Positions 37,133 through 45,089 of a DNA stretch of 64,000 nt are shown here, piece by piece. The notes beneath the pieces are model-generated. The model was not told where the DNA came from, made no database searches, and saw nothing but the letters and a program-made list of their open reading frames with translations. Numbering within the stretch: position 1 is the first letter of the stretch; each line of letters opens with the position of its first letter. The stretch comes from Caulobacter vibrioides (lineage in GTDB: Bacteria > Pseudomonadota > Alphaproteobacteria > Caulobacterales > Caulobacteraceae): NCBI RefSeq assembly GCF_002310375.3, contig NZ_CP023315.3, forward strand, positions 2,728,001-2,792,000, given 5' to 3'. Position numbers and translations under genes: made by a program.

Positions 37133-39769
37133 ATGACTCGGCGTTTTAAAACCGTCCTAATGGCGGGTATTTCCACGCTATCTATTACTTTCGGTTACTG
37201 CCAATCTGCGTTCAGCGCAGAAACGGTGTCGACCTCAACGCCTGCGGCTGATGCGCCCAGCCAGGCCTCGGAACTTGAAACAGTCGTCGTCACTGCGCGC
37301 GGCAAGCCCCGCACGGTTCTCGACTCCGCCGTCCCGGTGGACTCCTTCGGCGAAGCCGACATCAAGGCGTCGACCTTCACCGACACCAACGACATTCTGA
37401 AGACGCTGGTCCCGTCCTACACCCTGGCCCGCGAGCCGATCTCGGACGGCGCCACCTTCATTCGCCCCGCCAGCCTGCGCGGCCTCCCGACCGACAAGAC
37501 CCTGTTCATGGTCAACTCCAAGCGCCGCCATCGCTCGGCGCTGGTCACGATCGGCGGCACCGGCGCCCAGGCGCCCGACGCGGCCACGATCCCCGCCTCG
37601 GCCCTGAAGAACGTGGTTGTCACGCGCGACGGCGCGGGCGCGCAGTACGGCTCGGACGCCATCGCCGGCGTCATCGACTTCCAACTGAAGGACAGCCCCA
37701 GCGGCGGCTCGCTGACCGCCCAGTACGGCCAGTTCTACCTGGGCGACGGCGAAGACGTGCTGGTCACCGGCAACATCGGCCTGCCCATCGGTGAGAACGG
37801 CTTCATCAACACCACCGTCGAGTACACCAGCCAGAACCAGGTCAACCGCGGCCGCCAGTACTGCAACGTCGGCATCCCCAACCAGTCGGCCGGCTTCTGC
37901 GTCACCAGCTACGCGGCGGCCAATCCGGCCTATGGCGCGCTGATCAATGACTATGTTCAGAAGTGGGGCCAGCCCGACGCCGAGGCCACCCGCGCCGTCG
38001 TGAACGCCGGCTATGAGTTCAGCGACACGCTGTCGGTCTACGCCTTCGGCAACTACTCCAAGAGCAGCGCGGTCGAGTATTTCAACTATCGTCCGCCGGT
38101 CAGCAACGCCGTCAACGCCACGCCGATCCGCCTGCAGGACGGCTCGACCTTCCAGTTCAGCTCGATCTTCCCGGCCGGCTTCACGCCGATGTTCGGCGGC
38201 GACGTGACCGACTACAGCATGGCCGGCGGGGTCAAGGGCCTGACGGGCTATGGCCTGAGCTATGATCTGTCGGCCCGCTACGGCAACGACAAGATCGCCT
38301 ACACGCTGTGGGACACCGTCAACCCCTCGATGGGCCCGGCCTCGCCCAAGAAGTTCTACGACGGCGCCCTGATCTCCAGCGAATCCGCCGTGAACGCCGA
38401 CTTCGCCTATGACTGGGAAGGGCTTGGCTTCAAGACTCCGGTGACCATCAACTTCGGCGCCGAGTATCGCAAGGAAGGCTATGAGATCGAGCCGGGCGAC
38501 GTCCCGTCCTATGTCGCCGGAAGCTGGGCGACGCCCGATCCCTTCAAGTTCTGTAACGCCACGACCCGCACGCCGACGGCGGCTGGTCTGGCCCTGCCGG
38601 CCACCGCCGGTCTGAACTGCGCCAACTACCTGTCGACCAACGCCGACGGCTTCGCCGGCATCGACCCGGTCTATAACGCCCTGGCGGTCGGATCGAACGG
38701 CTTCCCAGGCAACACGCCCCTCTATTCGGGCAAGCTGACCCGCGACTCCTACGCCGGCTATCTCGAGACCTCGGGCAACGTGACCGAAGAGTGGTTCCTC
38801 GACTTCGCGGTGCGCGGCGAGCACTTCTCGGATTTCGGCAGCACCTGGAACGGCAAGGCCGCCACCCAGTACCAAGTGACCCCGAACTTCGGCCTTCGCG
38901 GTTCGGTGGGCACCGGCTTCCGCGCCCCGACCCCCGGCCAGGCCTTCACCACCAACGTGTCGACCCGGGTCGAGAACGGCGCGATCATCGCCTCGGGTCT
39001 CTTCCCGGCGACCAATCCGGTGGCCCAGTTCCTGGGCGCCAAGGCGCTGAAGCCTGAGAAGTCGACCAACTTCGCCTTCGGCTTCACCGCCACGCCGTTC
39101 GAGGGCCTGTCGCTGACGGTCGACGCCTACAGCATCAAGATCAAGGACCAGTTCTACGCCACCACGCCCATCACCGTGACCCCGGCGATCCGCACGGCTC
39201 TGGTCTCGGCCAGCATTCCGGGCGCCGACACCATCGGCCAGGTGCAGTTCTTCCAGAACGCCTTCGACTCGACGACGACCGGCATCGACGTCGTGGCGAC
39301 CTACCGCAAGTCTTGGGAGAACGGCCAATCCACCAACCTCTCGGTGAGCGGCAACTACAACAAGTTCAAGATCGACAAGGTCTTCTCGGCCAACTTCTTC
39401 GACGCCGAAGGCGTGCATGACTTCGAGAACGCCGCGCCGCGCTGGCGATCGGTGATCTCGGCGACGCACCAGATCGACAAGTTCAAGGCCACCGGCCGCC
39501 TGAACATCTGGGGCCCGTACAAGAACATGTTCAGCGTCGGCAATCCGATCGTCCAGAAGTGGGATCCGGAGACGTTCTTCGACATGGAACTGTCCTACCA
39601 GGCCACCGACAACTACTCGGTCGCCATCGGCGCGCGGAACCTGTTCGCCAACTATCCCGATCCCGACTTCACGGGCGAGTCGGCCACCAACGGCCGCATC
39701 TATCGCTCGGACACCATCGTCGATTGGCAGGGCGGCTTCTGGTACGCCAAGGTCTCGGCGACCTTCTAG
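37133..39769 (+). CDS. TonB-dependent receptor, full length
   Basis: An 878-residue outer-membrane receptor. The signal peptide (MAGISTLSITFGYCQSAFSA) is followed by ELETVVVTARGKPRTVLDSA (TonB box region), a plug (RPASLRGLPTDKTLFMVNS; GAQYGSDAIAGVIDFQLKD) and a barrel with GLRGSVGTGFRAPTPGQAF and a final WYAKVSATF. ATG 37133 follows a GAGGGGG site; an in-frame ATG five codons earlier overlaps that site. The first codons are unusually AT-rich for this genome. A strong terminator follows. Ligand unknown. Confidence 0.95.
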   Translation: MTRRFKTVLMAGISTLSITFGYCQSAFSAETVSTSTPAADAPSQASELETVVVTARGKPRTVLDSAVPVDSFGEADIKASTFTDTNDILKTLVPSYTLAREPISDGATFIRPASLRGLPTDKTLFMVNSKRRHRSALVTIGGTGAQAPDAATIPASALKNVVVTRDGAGAQYGSDAIAGVIDFQLKDSPSGGSLTAQYGQFYLGDGEDVLVTGNIGLPIGENGFINTTVEYTSQNQVNRGRQYCNVGIPNQSAGFCVTSYAAANPAYGALINDYVQKWGQPDAEATRAVVNAGYEFSDTLSVYAFGNYSKSSAVEYFNYRPPVSNAVNATPIRLQDGSTFQFSSIFPAGFTPMFGGDVTDYSMAGGVKGLTGYGLSYDLSARYGNDKIAYTLWDTVNPSMGPASPKKFYDGALISSESAVNADFAYDWEGLGFKTPVTINFGAEYRKEGYEIEPGDVPSYVAGSWATPDPFKFCNATTRTPTAAGLALPATAGLNCANYLSTNADGFAGIDPVYNALAVGSNGFPGNTPLYSGKLTRDSYAGYLETSGNVTEEWFLDFAVRGEHFSDFGSTWNGKAATQYQVTPNFGLRGSVGTGFRAPTPGQAFTTNVSTRVENGAIIASGLFPATNPVAQFLGAKALKPEKSTNFAFGFTATPFEGLSLTVDAYSIKIKDQFYATTPITVTPAIRTALVSASIPGADTIGQVQFFQNAFDSTTTGIDVVATYRKSWENGQSTNLSVSGNYNKFKIDKVFSANFFDAEGVHDFENAAPRWRSVISATHQIDKFKATGRLNIWGPYKNMFSVGNPIVQKWDPETFFDMELSYQATDNYSVAIGARNLFANYPDPDFTGESATNGRIYRSDTIVDWQGGFWYAKVSATF

Positions 39770-39797
39770 GGTTCGTTCCAGGATCCAGACAGGCGAA

Positions 39798-39831
39798 GGG
39801 CCGGGGAACTCCCCGGCCCTTCTGCTTTTTT
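39798..39831 (+). terminator. Terminator of the third TonB receptor gene
   Basis: Perfect 9-bp stem GGGCCGGGG / CCCCGGCCC with a 4-nt loop, followed by TTCTGCTTTTTT. Confidence 0.9.
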
Positions 39832-39849
39832 CAAGGGCTTTGCAGGCGG

Positions 39850-40395
39850 CTAAAGTCCCTTACCCATCCGGATCAGCGGCACGCGGTAACCCGTCGAGGT
39901 CACCGCCTCGAAGGGCTCGATGTCGTGATAGCCGCACGCCCGATAAAGCGGCACGCCGCCCATGGTCGCGGCCATCTCGACGCTACCAAAGCCCTCGGCG
40001 CGAGCGGCGGCTTCGCACGCATCCAGAATGATCCGGCCCACGCCTTTGCGGATGTGATCGGGGTGGGTGTACATCGCCCGGACCCGCGCGGCGTCGGTCT
40101 TTGGATCCAGCAGCGCCGCGTCGCGCCCCGCCGAGTGGTCGCCGCCAAACAGGGTGGCCCGCCGGCTCCAGCCGCCGCAGCCGGCGATCGCTGCGCCGTC
40201 CTCGACCACGAAATAGGTGCCGTCGGCGATCAACTGGGTGTCCAGACCCATGATCTCGTATGACGCCTTCACCCCTTCGGGCGGCAGGAAATCCTGCAGA
40301 AGCTCGCCGATCGCACGGTCCATCAGGGTCGAAAGCACCGGCATGTCGTCAGGATGCGCCAGGCGCAGGCGAAGGGGGGAGCGAGCATCGGTCAT
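39850..40395 (-). CDS. GNAT-family N-acetyltransferase
   Basis: A 181-residue protein with the GNAT acetyl-CoA-binding segment MYTHPDHIRKGVGRIILD, then VEMAATMGGVPLYRACGYHDIE, the typical motif A/B order. The acceptor is unknown. Start chosen at ATG 40395; a GTG immediately upstream is equally possible. It converges with the TonB receptor gene and diverges from the amine oxidase gene. Confidence 0.88.
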   Translation of the reverse strand: MTDARSPLRLRLAHPDDMPVLSTLMDRAIGELLQDFLPPEGVKASYEIMGLDTQLIADGTYFVVEDGAAIAGCGGWSRRATLFGGDHSAGRDAALLDPKTDAARVRAMYTHPDHIRKGVGRIILDACEAAARAEGFGSVEMAATMGGVPLYRACGYHDIEPFEAVTSTGYRVPLIRMGKGL

Positions 40396-40516
40396 CACCC
40401 TTCATCACCTCGCGCCGATCCGAGGGAAAAACAAGGATTCGGCGGGCGCCGCGCGATCCCTCGCCCTCGCTCAGTGATCGCACAATATCCGCCTCAGGCG
40501 CCCAATGGCGAGGCGT

Positions 40517-40528
40517 CTGACATGTCAG
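40517..40528. promoter_or_regulatory. 12-bp palindrome upstream of the amine oxidase gene
   Basis: Perfect palindrome CTGACATGTCAG in the 265-bp divergent region between the GNAT and the amine oxidase genes; it could be an operator for either. An ORF of 50 codons (40522-40674) with a GAGG site starts inside it and is probably fortuitous. Confidence 0.35.
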
Positions 40529-40660
40529 TCTGGACCACTGCGGAAAACGGATTGCGCGCGGGGAACGGGCCTTTCGAGATGGGGACGGTTTCGACACCGG
40601 GGATGGTCGAGACCGCGCGGGCGTCCTGGCGAGGCCGGCAAAAACAAGGGCAGGTATTGA

Positions 40661-42265
40661 ATGAGCGGATCTGACGCGTCACCGGCGGCGAGCGTACTCA
40701 CGCGCCGGCGGTTCTTTGAAAGCCTGGCCGCGGTCGGCGGCATGTCGCTGGTGCTGTCGGGCATGGAAGCCCTGGGCTTCTCCCAGGCCTCGGCCACCGA
40801 GCTGCCGCCGACCCTGACCGGCGGTGCCAAGAACACCAAGGTCATCATCCTGGGCGCGGGTCTGGCGGGCATGACCGCCGCCTATGAAATGTCCAAGGCC
40901 GGCTATCAGGTCCAGATCCTCGAGGCGCGCGACTATGCGGGCGGCCGCTGCCAGACCGCGCGCAAGGGCTTCAAGCACACCGACCTCCTGGGCAACACCC
41001 AGGTCTGCGAGTTCGACGACGGGCACTACATCAACCACGGCGCCTGGCGCATCCCGTACCACCACCGCTCGACTCTGCATTACACCAAGAGCTTCGGCGT
41101 GCTGCTGGAGAGCTTCGTCAACGACAACGACGCCTCCTACGTCTACTTCGAGAAGGGCAAGGGCCCGCTGAACGGCAAGCCGGTCCGCAAGGGCGAGATC
41201 GCCGCTGATGTGCGCGGCTACACCGCCGAGCTGGTCGCCAAGGCCGCCAGCGCCGGCGCGCTGGACGCCCCCTTGAGCGGCGTCGATCGCGAGCGCTTCG
41301 TCGCCTATCTCGTCAATGAGGGGCGCCTGTCCAAGAGCGACCTGACCTACAAGGGCACCGAGGGGCGCGGCTTTTCGGTGCATCCGGGCGCCGGCGTCGA
41401 TCCTGGTCCCGGCAAGGAGTTGGAGCCCTTCGCCTTCAAGGACGTGCTCGACAGCAACGCCTGGCGAGTGCTGAGCTCGGTGACCGGCTATGAGCAGCAG
41501 CGCACCATGCTGCAGCCGATCGGCGGCATGGACCAGATCGCCAAGGCGTTCGAAAAGCGCGTCGCACCGATGATCCGCTACTCGACCGTCGTTCAGAAGA
41601 TCAAGCAGTCGCCGACCGGCGTGAGCGTCTCGTTCAAGGGGCCGGACGGCAAGCTGGGCGAGGTCACCGCCGACTACTGCGTCTGCACCATCCCGCTCAG
41701 CGTCCTCAAGCAGATCGATCTGGACGCTTCGGCGCCGTTCAAGGCGGCGATGGAGGGCGTGGCCTACGCGCCGGTCAACAAGATCGGCCTGCAGATGAAG
41801 AGCCGCTTCTGGGAGGATAAGCACCACATCTACGGCGGCCACATCTACACCGACCTGGCCGGCATCGGTTCGATCTCCCTGCCCTCCTATGGCTGGCAAG
41901 CCCAGAAGGGCGTGCTCTTGGGCTACTACGCCTTCGGCGGCGAAGCCGCGCGGATCAGCGCCAAGAGCCCGGCCGATCGCGCCGCCTTCGCCGTCGCCGG
42001 CGGTCAGAAGGTGTTCCCCGAATACGCCGAGAACTTCGAGAACGCCTTCTCGTTCAGCTGGCACCTGGCCGAGCACAATCTGGGCGGCTGGGCTGAATGG
42101 GGCGAGAACGGCCGCAAGGAGGCCTATCCGATCCTCTGCGAGCCCGATGGTCGCCTCTACCTGGCCGGCGAGCACCTCAGCTATCTTGGCGGCTGGCAAG
42201 CCGGGGCGATCGAGTCGGCCTGGCAGCAGATCGCCAAGATCCACGCCCGCGTCCAGCAGGCCTAA
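40661..42265 (+). CDS. Exported flavin monoamine/amino-acid oxidase
   Basis: A 534-residue FAD enzyme of the amine oxidase family that oxidises an amine or amino acid to an imine. The twin-arginine motif LTRRRFFESLA (residues 13-23) and following hydrophobic stretch predict Tat export after folding with FAD. The dinucleotide fold is VIILGAGLAGMTAAYEMSKAG (GxGxxG at 65-70), then EARDYAGGRCQT, and the C-terminal FAD segment is GRLYLAGEHLSYLGGWQAGA. The next genes encode an exported cytochrome c and an exported RidA-like protein, so electrons may go to the respiratory chain instead of O2, and RidA may hydrolyse the imine (inference). Confidence 0.92.
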   Translation: MSGSDASPAASVLTRRRFFESLAAVGGMSLVLSGMEALGFSQASATELPPTLTGGAKNTKVIILGAGLAGMTAAYEMSKAGYQVQILEARDYAGGRCQTARKGFKHTDLLGNTQVCEFDDGHYINHGAWRIPYHHRSTLHYTKSFGVLLESFVNDNDASYVYFEKGKGPLNGKPVRKGEIAADVRGYTAELVAKAASAGALDAPLSGVDRERFVAYLVNEGRLSKSDLTYKGTEGRGFSVHPGAGVDPGPGKELEPFAFKDVLDSNAWRVLSSVTGYEQQRTMLQPIGGMDQIAKAFEKRVAPMIRYSTVVQKIKQSPTGVSVSFKGPDGKLGEVTADYCVCTIPLSVLKQIDLDASAPFKAAMEGVAYAPVNKIGLQMKSRFWEDKHHIYGGHIYTDLAGIGSISLPSYGWQAQKGVLLGYYAFGGEAARISAKSPADRAAFAVAGGQKVFPEYAENFENAFSFSWHLAEHNLGGWAEWGENGRKEAYPILCEPDGRLYLAGEHLSYLGGWQAGAIESAWQQIAKIHARVQQA

Positions 42266-42287
42266 AGTTCACCGTTCGAGGATACGC

Positions 42288-42680
42288 ATGACGTTCGCTT
42301 ATCGCCTCGCCGCCCTGGCGCTCGCCGCGGGCCTCGCCGCTCCGGCCATCGCGTCCGCCGACGGCAAGTCCCTGTACATGGACAACTGCTCGGCCTGCCA
42401 TCAGGTGTCGGGCAAGGGCGTGAAGGGCGCCTTCCCGGCCCTGGCCGGCGCGCCCCTGGTGCAGGGACCGCCCAAGGTTCTGATCACTACGGTACTCAAC
42501 GGCCGCGCCGGCATGCCCGCGTTCAAGGACGACATCACCGACGCCGACCTCGCGTCGATCCTGACCTACGCTCGCACGACCTGGGGCAACAAGGGCTCGG
42601 CGATCAAGCCCGCCGACGTCGCCGCCGCCCGCGTCGCCGCCAAGGCCGCCCCCAAGCCGCGCGGCCTGCAAGCCCACTGA
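42288..42680 (+). CDS. Exported class I cytochrome c
   Basis: A 130-residue periplasmic cytochrome. A Sec signal peptide (LAALALAAGLAAPAIASA) precedes the haem site CSACH (residues 34-38); the distal Met is probably in GRAGMPAFKDDI. ATG 42288 follows a GAGGA site; the longer open frame upstream lies inside the oxidase gene. It starts 22 bp after the oxidase and is the likely electron acceptor of that flavoenzyme. Confidence 0.92.
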   Translation: MTFAYRLAALALAAGLAAPAIASADGKSLYMDNCSACHQVSGKGVKGAFPALAGAPLVQGPPKVLITTVLNGRAGMPAFKDDITDADLASILTYARTTWGNKGSAIKPADVAAARVAAKAAPKPRGLQAH

Positions 42681-42708
42681 TTCAGACCACTCACCAAGGG
42701 AAGACGCC

Positions 42709-43191
42709 ATGAAACGCCTGATTGCTCTCACCATCGCCGCCTGCGCCCTCGCCGGCGCCGCGCACGCCCAGGACATCGTCCGCGGCGGCGACCCCAAGTC
42801 GGCCATCGCCAGTGTCGTCACTGTGCCGGCGGGCTATGACACGATCTATGTCAGCGGCATGACCCCGCCGGTCATCGACGACAAGGCCGTCGGCGTCGCC
42901 CGCTTCGGTGACACCAAGACCCAGACCCTGGGCGTTCTGGGCCGCATCGAGGCCGCCCTGAAGAGCCAAGGGGCCACCATGGCCGACGTCGTGATGATGC
43001 GCGTCCTGCTGGTCGGCGATCCGGCCAAGGAAGGCAAGATGGACTTCATGGGCATGATGGAAGGCTACCGCACCTATTTCGGCACCGCCGCCCAGCCCAA
43101 CAAGCCGGCCCGCATCACCAGCCAGATCACCGGCCTCGTCGCCGACGGCATGCTGGTCGAGATCGAAGTCCAGGCCGCCAAGAAGAAGTAG
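42709..43191 (+). CDS. Exported RidA/YjgF-family protein
   Basis: A 160-residue RidA-like protein with an N-terminal signal peptide (LTIAACALAGAAHAQ). RidA proteins hydrolyse reactive enamine/imine intermediates to keto compounds and ammonia. Family segments are VYVSGMTPP-like IYVSGMTPP, GRIEAALKSQGATMADVV and PARITSQITGLVADGMLVEIEV, which contains the conserved Arg. Most RidA proteins are cytosolic, so export fits a role with the upstream periplasmic oxidase. It follows the cytochrome gene by 28 bp. Confidence 0.9.
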   Translation: MKRLIALTIAACALAGAAHAQDIVRGGDPKSAIASVVTVPAGYDTIYVSGMTPPVIDDKAVGVARFGDTKTQTLGVLGRIEAALKSQGATMADVVMMRVLLVGDPAKEGKMDFMGMMEGYRTYFGTAAQPNKPARITSQITGLVADGMLVEIEVQAAKKK

Positions 43192-43240
43192 CGGCCGCCG
43201 CCAACGCCCCAGATTTCACCGTTCCGCGAAATTGTTTTCG

Positions 43241-43254
43241 TGACAACGTTGTCA
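43241..43254. promoter_or_regulatory. LacI-family-type operator before the candidate sRNA
   Basis: Perfect palindrome TGACAACGTTGTCA, identical to the one upstream of the sugar transporter at 24093-24106. Its right half is also the -35 box TTGTCA, a classic repressor position. Confidence 0.7.
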
Positions 43255-43277
43255 AGGCGAATTCAAACGGCTATAGG
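43249..43277 (+). promoter_or_regulatory. Sigma70-like promoter of the candidate sRNA
   Basis: TTGTCA (43249-43254), 17-bp spacer, TATAGG (43272-43277). Predicted transcription start is near 43284. Confidence 0.6.
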
Positions 43278-43283
43278 GAACTC

Positions 43284-43351
43284 AGCCCTTTCGGGCGTTT
43301 CCTCCCAATGACTCGGCCGCCTTCTTCTCCTGGAAGGCGGCCGTTCTTTTG
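43284..43351 (+). ncRNA. Candidate small regulatory RNA of about 68 nt
   Basis: The unit runs from the predicted start to a perfect terminator. A short 5' hairpin (GCCC-TTTC-GGGC, 43285-43296) is followed by an unpaired stretch containing TCCTCCC, and the terminator loop reads TTCTCCTG. Both are complementary to Shine-Dalgarno sequences, as in many alphaproteobacterial sRNAs that block translation. An in-frame ATG inside the unit would run through the terminator and is not convincing. Expression should respond to the LacI-type repressor that also reads the sugar transporter operator (inference). Confidence 0.55.
43314..43351 (+). terminator. Rho-independent terminator of the candidate sRNA
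   Basis: Perfect 11-bp stem CGGCCGCCTTC / GAAGGCGGCCG with 8-nt loop, followed by TTCTTTTG. Confidence 0.85.
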
Positions 43352-43424
43352 TCTGGGGGTTGGCCTCAGGCGCGATGGCGTTGAGGCGGACTTTACGAAC
43401 GTTTGGCTCGGCTGGATGCGGCCT

Positions 43425-43538
43425 AATCCTCCCCCTAGCTGGGGAGGTGTCGGCGAAGCCGACGGAGGGGGAAGTTGGGCACGCTCAGAGTGTCTTCCCC
43501 CTCCGGCCTTCGGCCTCCTCCCCCCTGGGGGGAGGATC
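43425..43538. repeat. Intergenic palindromic element, type A
   Basis: Same family as 28309-28420: outer arms AATCCTCCCCC and GGGGGGAGGATC, inner hairpin GTCGGCGAAGCCGAC, and a second inner GGCCTTCGGCC. It lies between the candidate sRNA and the 3' end of the Rieske gene. Confidence 0.85.
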
Positions 43539-43589
43539 TGGGTCTTCGTCGCTGACGCCCGACTAGCGTCGTCACCTGACCCTAGCCCC

Positions 43590-43970
43590 CTACCCCGTCA
43601 CCACCCGCCCGTCCCTCACCTCCACCGGCCAGGGCTTAAGCCGCGCGCCGACACAGGGTCCGCCGACGCAGGCGCCCTCCTCCACGGTGAACACCGCCCC
43701 GTGCCAAGAGCAGGCGATCAGCCCGCCGTCCGGCGTCAGGTAGCGGTCAAGTTCCTGGGCCAGCGGCAGGCCGGCGTGCGGGCAGCGGTCGACATAGCCG
43801 AACACCGCCTCGCCCCGGCGCACCACGAAGCCGTGGAAGCGCGCCTCGCCGATCTGCAGAACGTAGTTGCGCGCGCCGCCGTCGGCGATCAGGTCCAGCG
43901 GGCCAAGATTGATCCCGGCCCGCGTCTCCCAGACCCGCCCAACTGCGGCGGGCGCAGTCTCGTCCGTCAA
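43590..43970 (-). CDS. Rieske [2Fe-2S] protein
   Basis: A 126-residue Rieske-fold protein with cluster ligands in CPH (residues 63-65) and CSWH (87-90), the expected pattern for ferredoxin-like Rieske proteins. No membrane span or signal is seen. The most likely start is TTG at 43970, which overlaps the fahA stop (TTGA); no ATG or GTG occurs in the following codons before conserved sequence. As the last gene of the homogentisate operon it may donate electrons to, or protect, a ring-cleaving step, but no reaction of the standard pathway needs it. Function uncertain. Confidence 0.8.
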   Translation of the reverse strand: MTDETAPAAVGRVWETRAGINLGPLDLIADGGARNYVLQIGEARFHGFVVRRGEAVFGYVDRCPHAGLPLAQELDRYLTPDGGLIACSWHGAVFTVEEGACVGGPCVGARLKPWPVEVRDGRVVTG

Positions 43971-44974
43971 ATCCGTTCGACCGTCTGCTCGATGGCGCCG
44001 AAGATCGAGTGGCCCTTGGCGTCCTTCATCTCGATGCGGATGGTGTCGCCGCCCAGCAGGAACGGCGTCTTGGGCGCGCCGTGCAGGATAGTCTCGACGG
44101 TGCGGACCTCGGCCAGGCACGAATAGCCCAGCCCGCCCTCGCTGATCGGCTTGCCGGGGCCACCGTCGGCGTCGCGATTGCTGACCGTGCCCGAGCCGAC
44201 AATGGTGCCGGCGCACAAGGACCGAGTCTTGGCGGCGTGGGCCACCAGCGTGCCGAAGTCGAAGGTCATGTCGACGCCGGCGTCGGCGCGGCCAAAGTCC
44301 TGGCCGTCCAGCTCGACCAGCAGCGCCCCGTGCAGCTTGCCGTCCTTCCAGGCGTCACCCAGGGCGTCGGGCGACACCGCGACCGGCGAAAACGCGCTGG
44401 CCGGCTTGGACTGCAGGAAGCCAAAGCCCTTGGCCAGCTCGCCCGGGATCAGGTTGCGCAAGGACACGTCGTTGCAGAGCATCACCAGGCGAATAGCGGC
44501 CAGGGCCTCCTCGCGGCTGGCGCCCAGCGGCACGTCGTCGACGATCACCGCCACCTCGCCCTCCAGGTCGCAGCCCCAGCTGGCGTCGGCCAGCGGGATC
44601 GGATCGCGCGGGGCCAGGAAGCCGTCCGACGCACCCTGGTACATCAAGGGATCGGTCCAGAAGCTTTCGGGCATCTCGGCGCCGCGCGCTTTGCGCACCA
44701 GCTGCACGTGGTTCACATAGGCCGAGCCGTCCACCCACTGATAGGCGCGCGGCAGCGGGCTGAGCGCCTCATGCTCGTGGAAGCGCTCCTTGGGCACCGC
44801 GCCGTGCTCGAGGCTCTCGGCCAGGCCCGCCAGCATGGGCCCGCAGCGCTCCCAGTTGTCGAGCGCGGCCTGCAGGGTCGGCGCGATCGTCCCGGCGTCG
44901 GTGAACCAGGCCAGATCGTTGGAGACCACCACGAGGCGGCCGTCGCGACCACCCTTGAGAGACGCAAGCTTCAT
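43967..44974 (-). CDS. fahA: Fumarylacetoacetase
   Basis: A 335-residue hydrolase that cleaves fumarylacetoacetate to fumarate and acetoacetate, the last step of tyrosine degradation. FAH-fold signatures are the metal-binding WGCDLEGEVAVIVDD, MLCNDVSLRNLIP, and GTIVGSGTVSN. The size is that of the shorter bacterial FahA type. ATG has a strong GGAGG site. It lies 115 bp after hmgA and overlaps the Rieske gene. Confidence 0.92.
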   Translation of the reverse strand: MKLASLKGGRDGRLVVVSNDLAWFTDAGTIAPTLQAALDNWERCGPMLAGLAESLEHGAVPKERFHEHEALSPLPRAYQWVDGSAYVNHVQLVRKARGAEMPESFWTDPLMYQGASDGFLAPRDPIPLADASWGCDLEGEVAVIVDDVPLGASREEALAAIRLVMLCNDVSLRNLIPGELAKGFGFLQSKPASAFSPVAVSPDALGDAWKDGKLHGALLVELDGQDFGRADAGVDMTFDFGTLVAHAAKTRSLCAGTIVGSGTVSNRDADGGPGKPISEGGLGYSCLAEVRTVETILHGAPKTPFLLGGDTIRIEMKDAKGHSIFGAIEQTVERI

Positions 44975-45089
44975 TCGGTTTTCCTCCGGGACGTCAGATT
45001 TTCAGCCATCCCCCCACATCGCCGGACCGCGCGCAAGCCGGATCGAAGCCAGCGCGCGTCCTTACGGGAGATCGCGGACTGGATTTGGG

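Larger units (their letters stand above)
43192..43589. other. Intergenic region with operator, candidate sRNA and palindromic element
   Basis: 398 bp between the RidA gene (+) and the Rieske gene (-). It holds a LacI-type operator, a sigma70-like promoter, a short transcribable unit with terminator, and a type A palindromic element. No protein-coding gene is supported. Confidence 0.8.
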
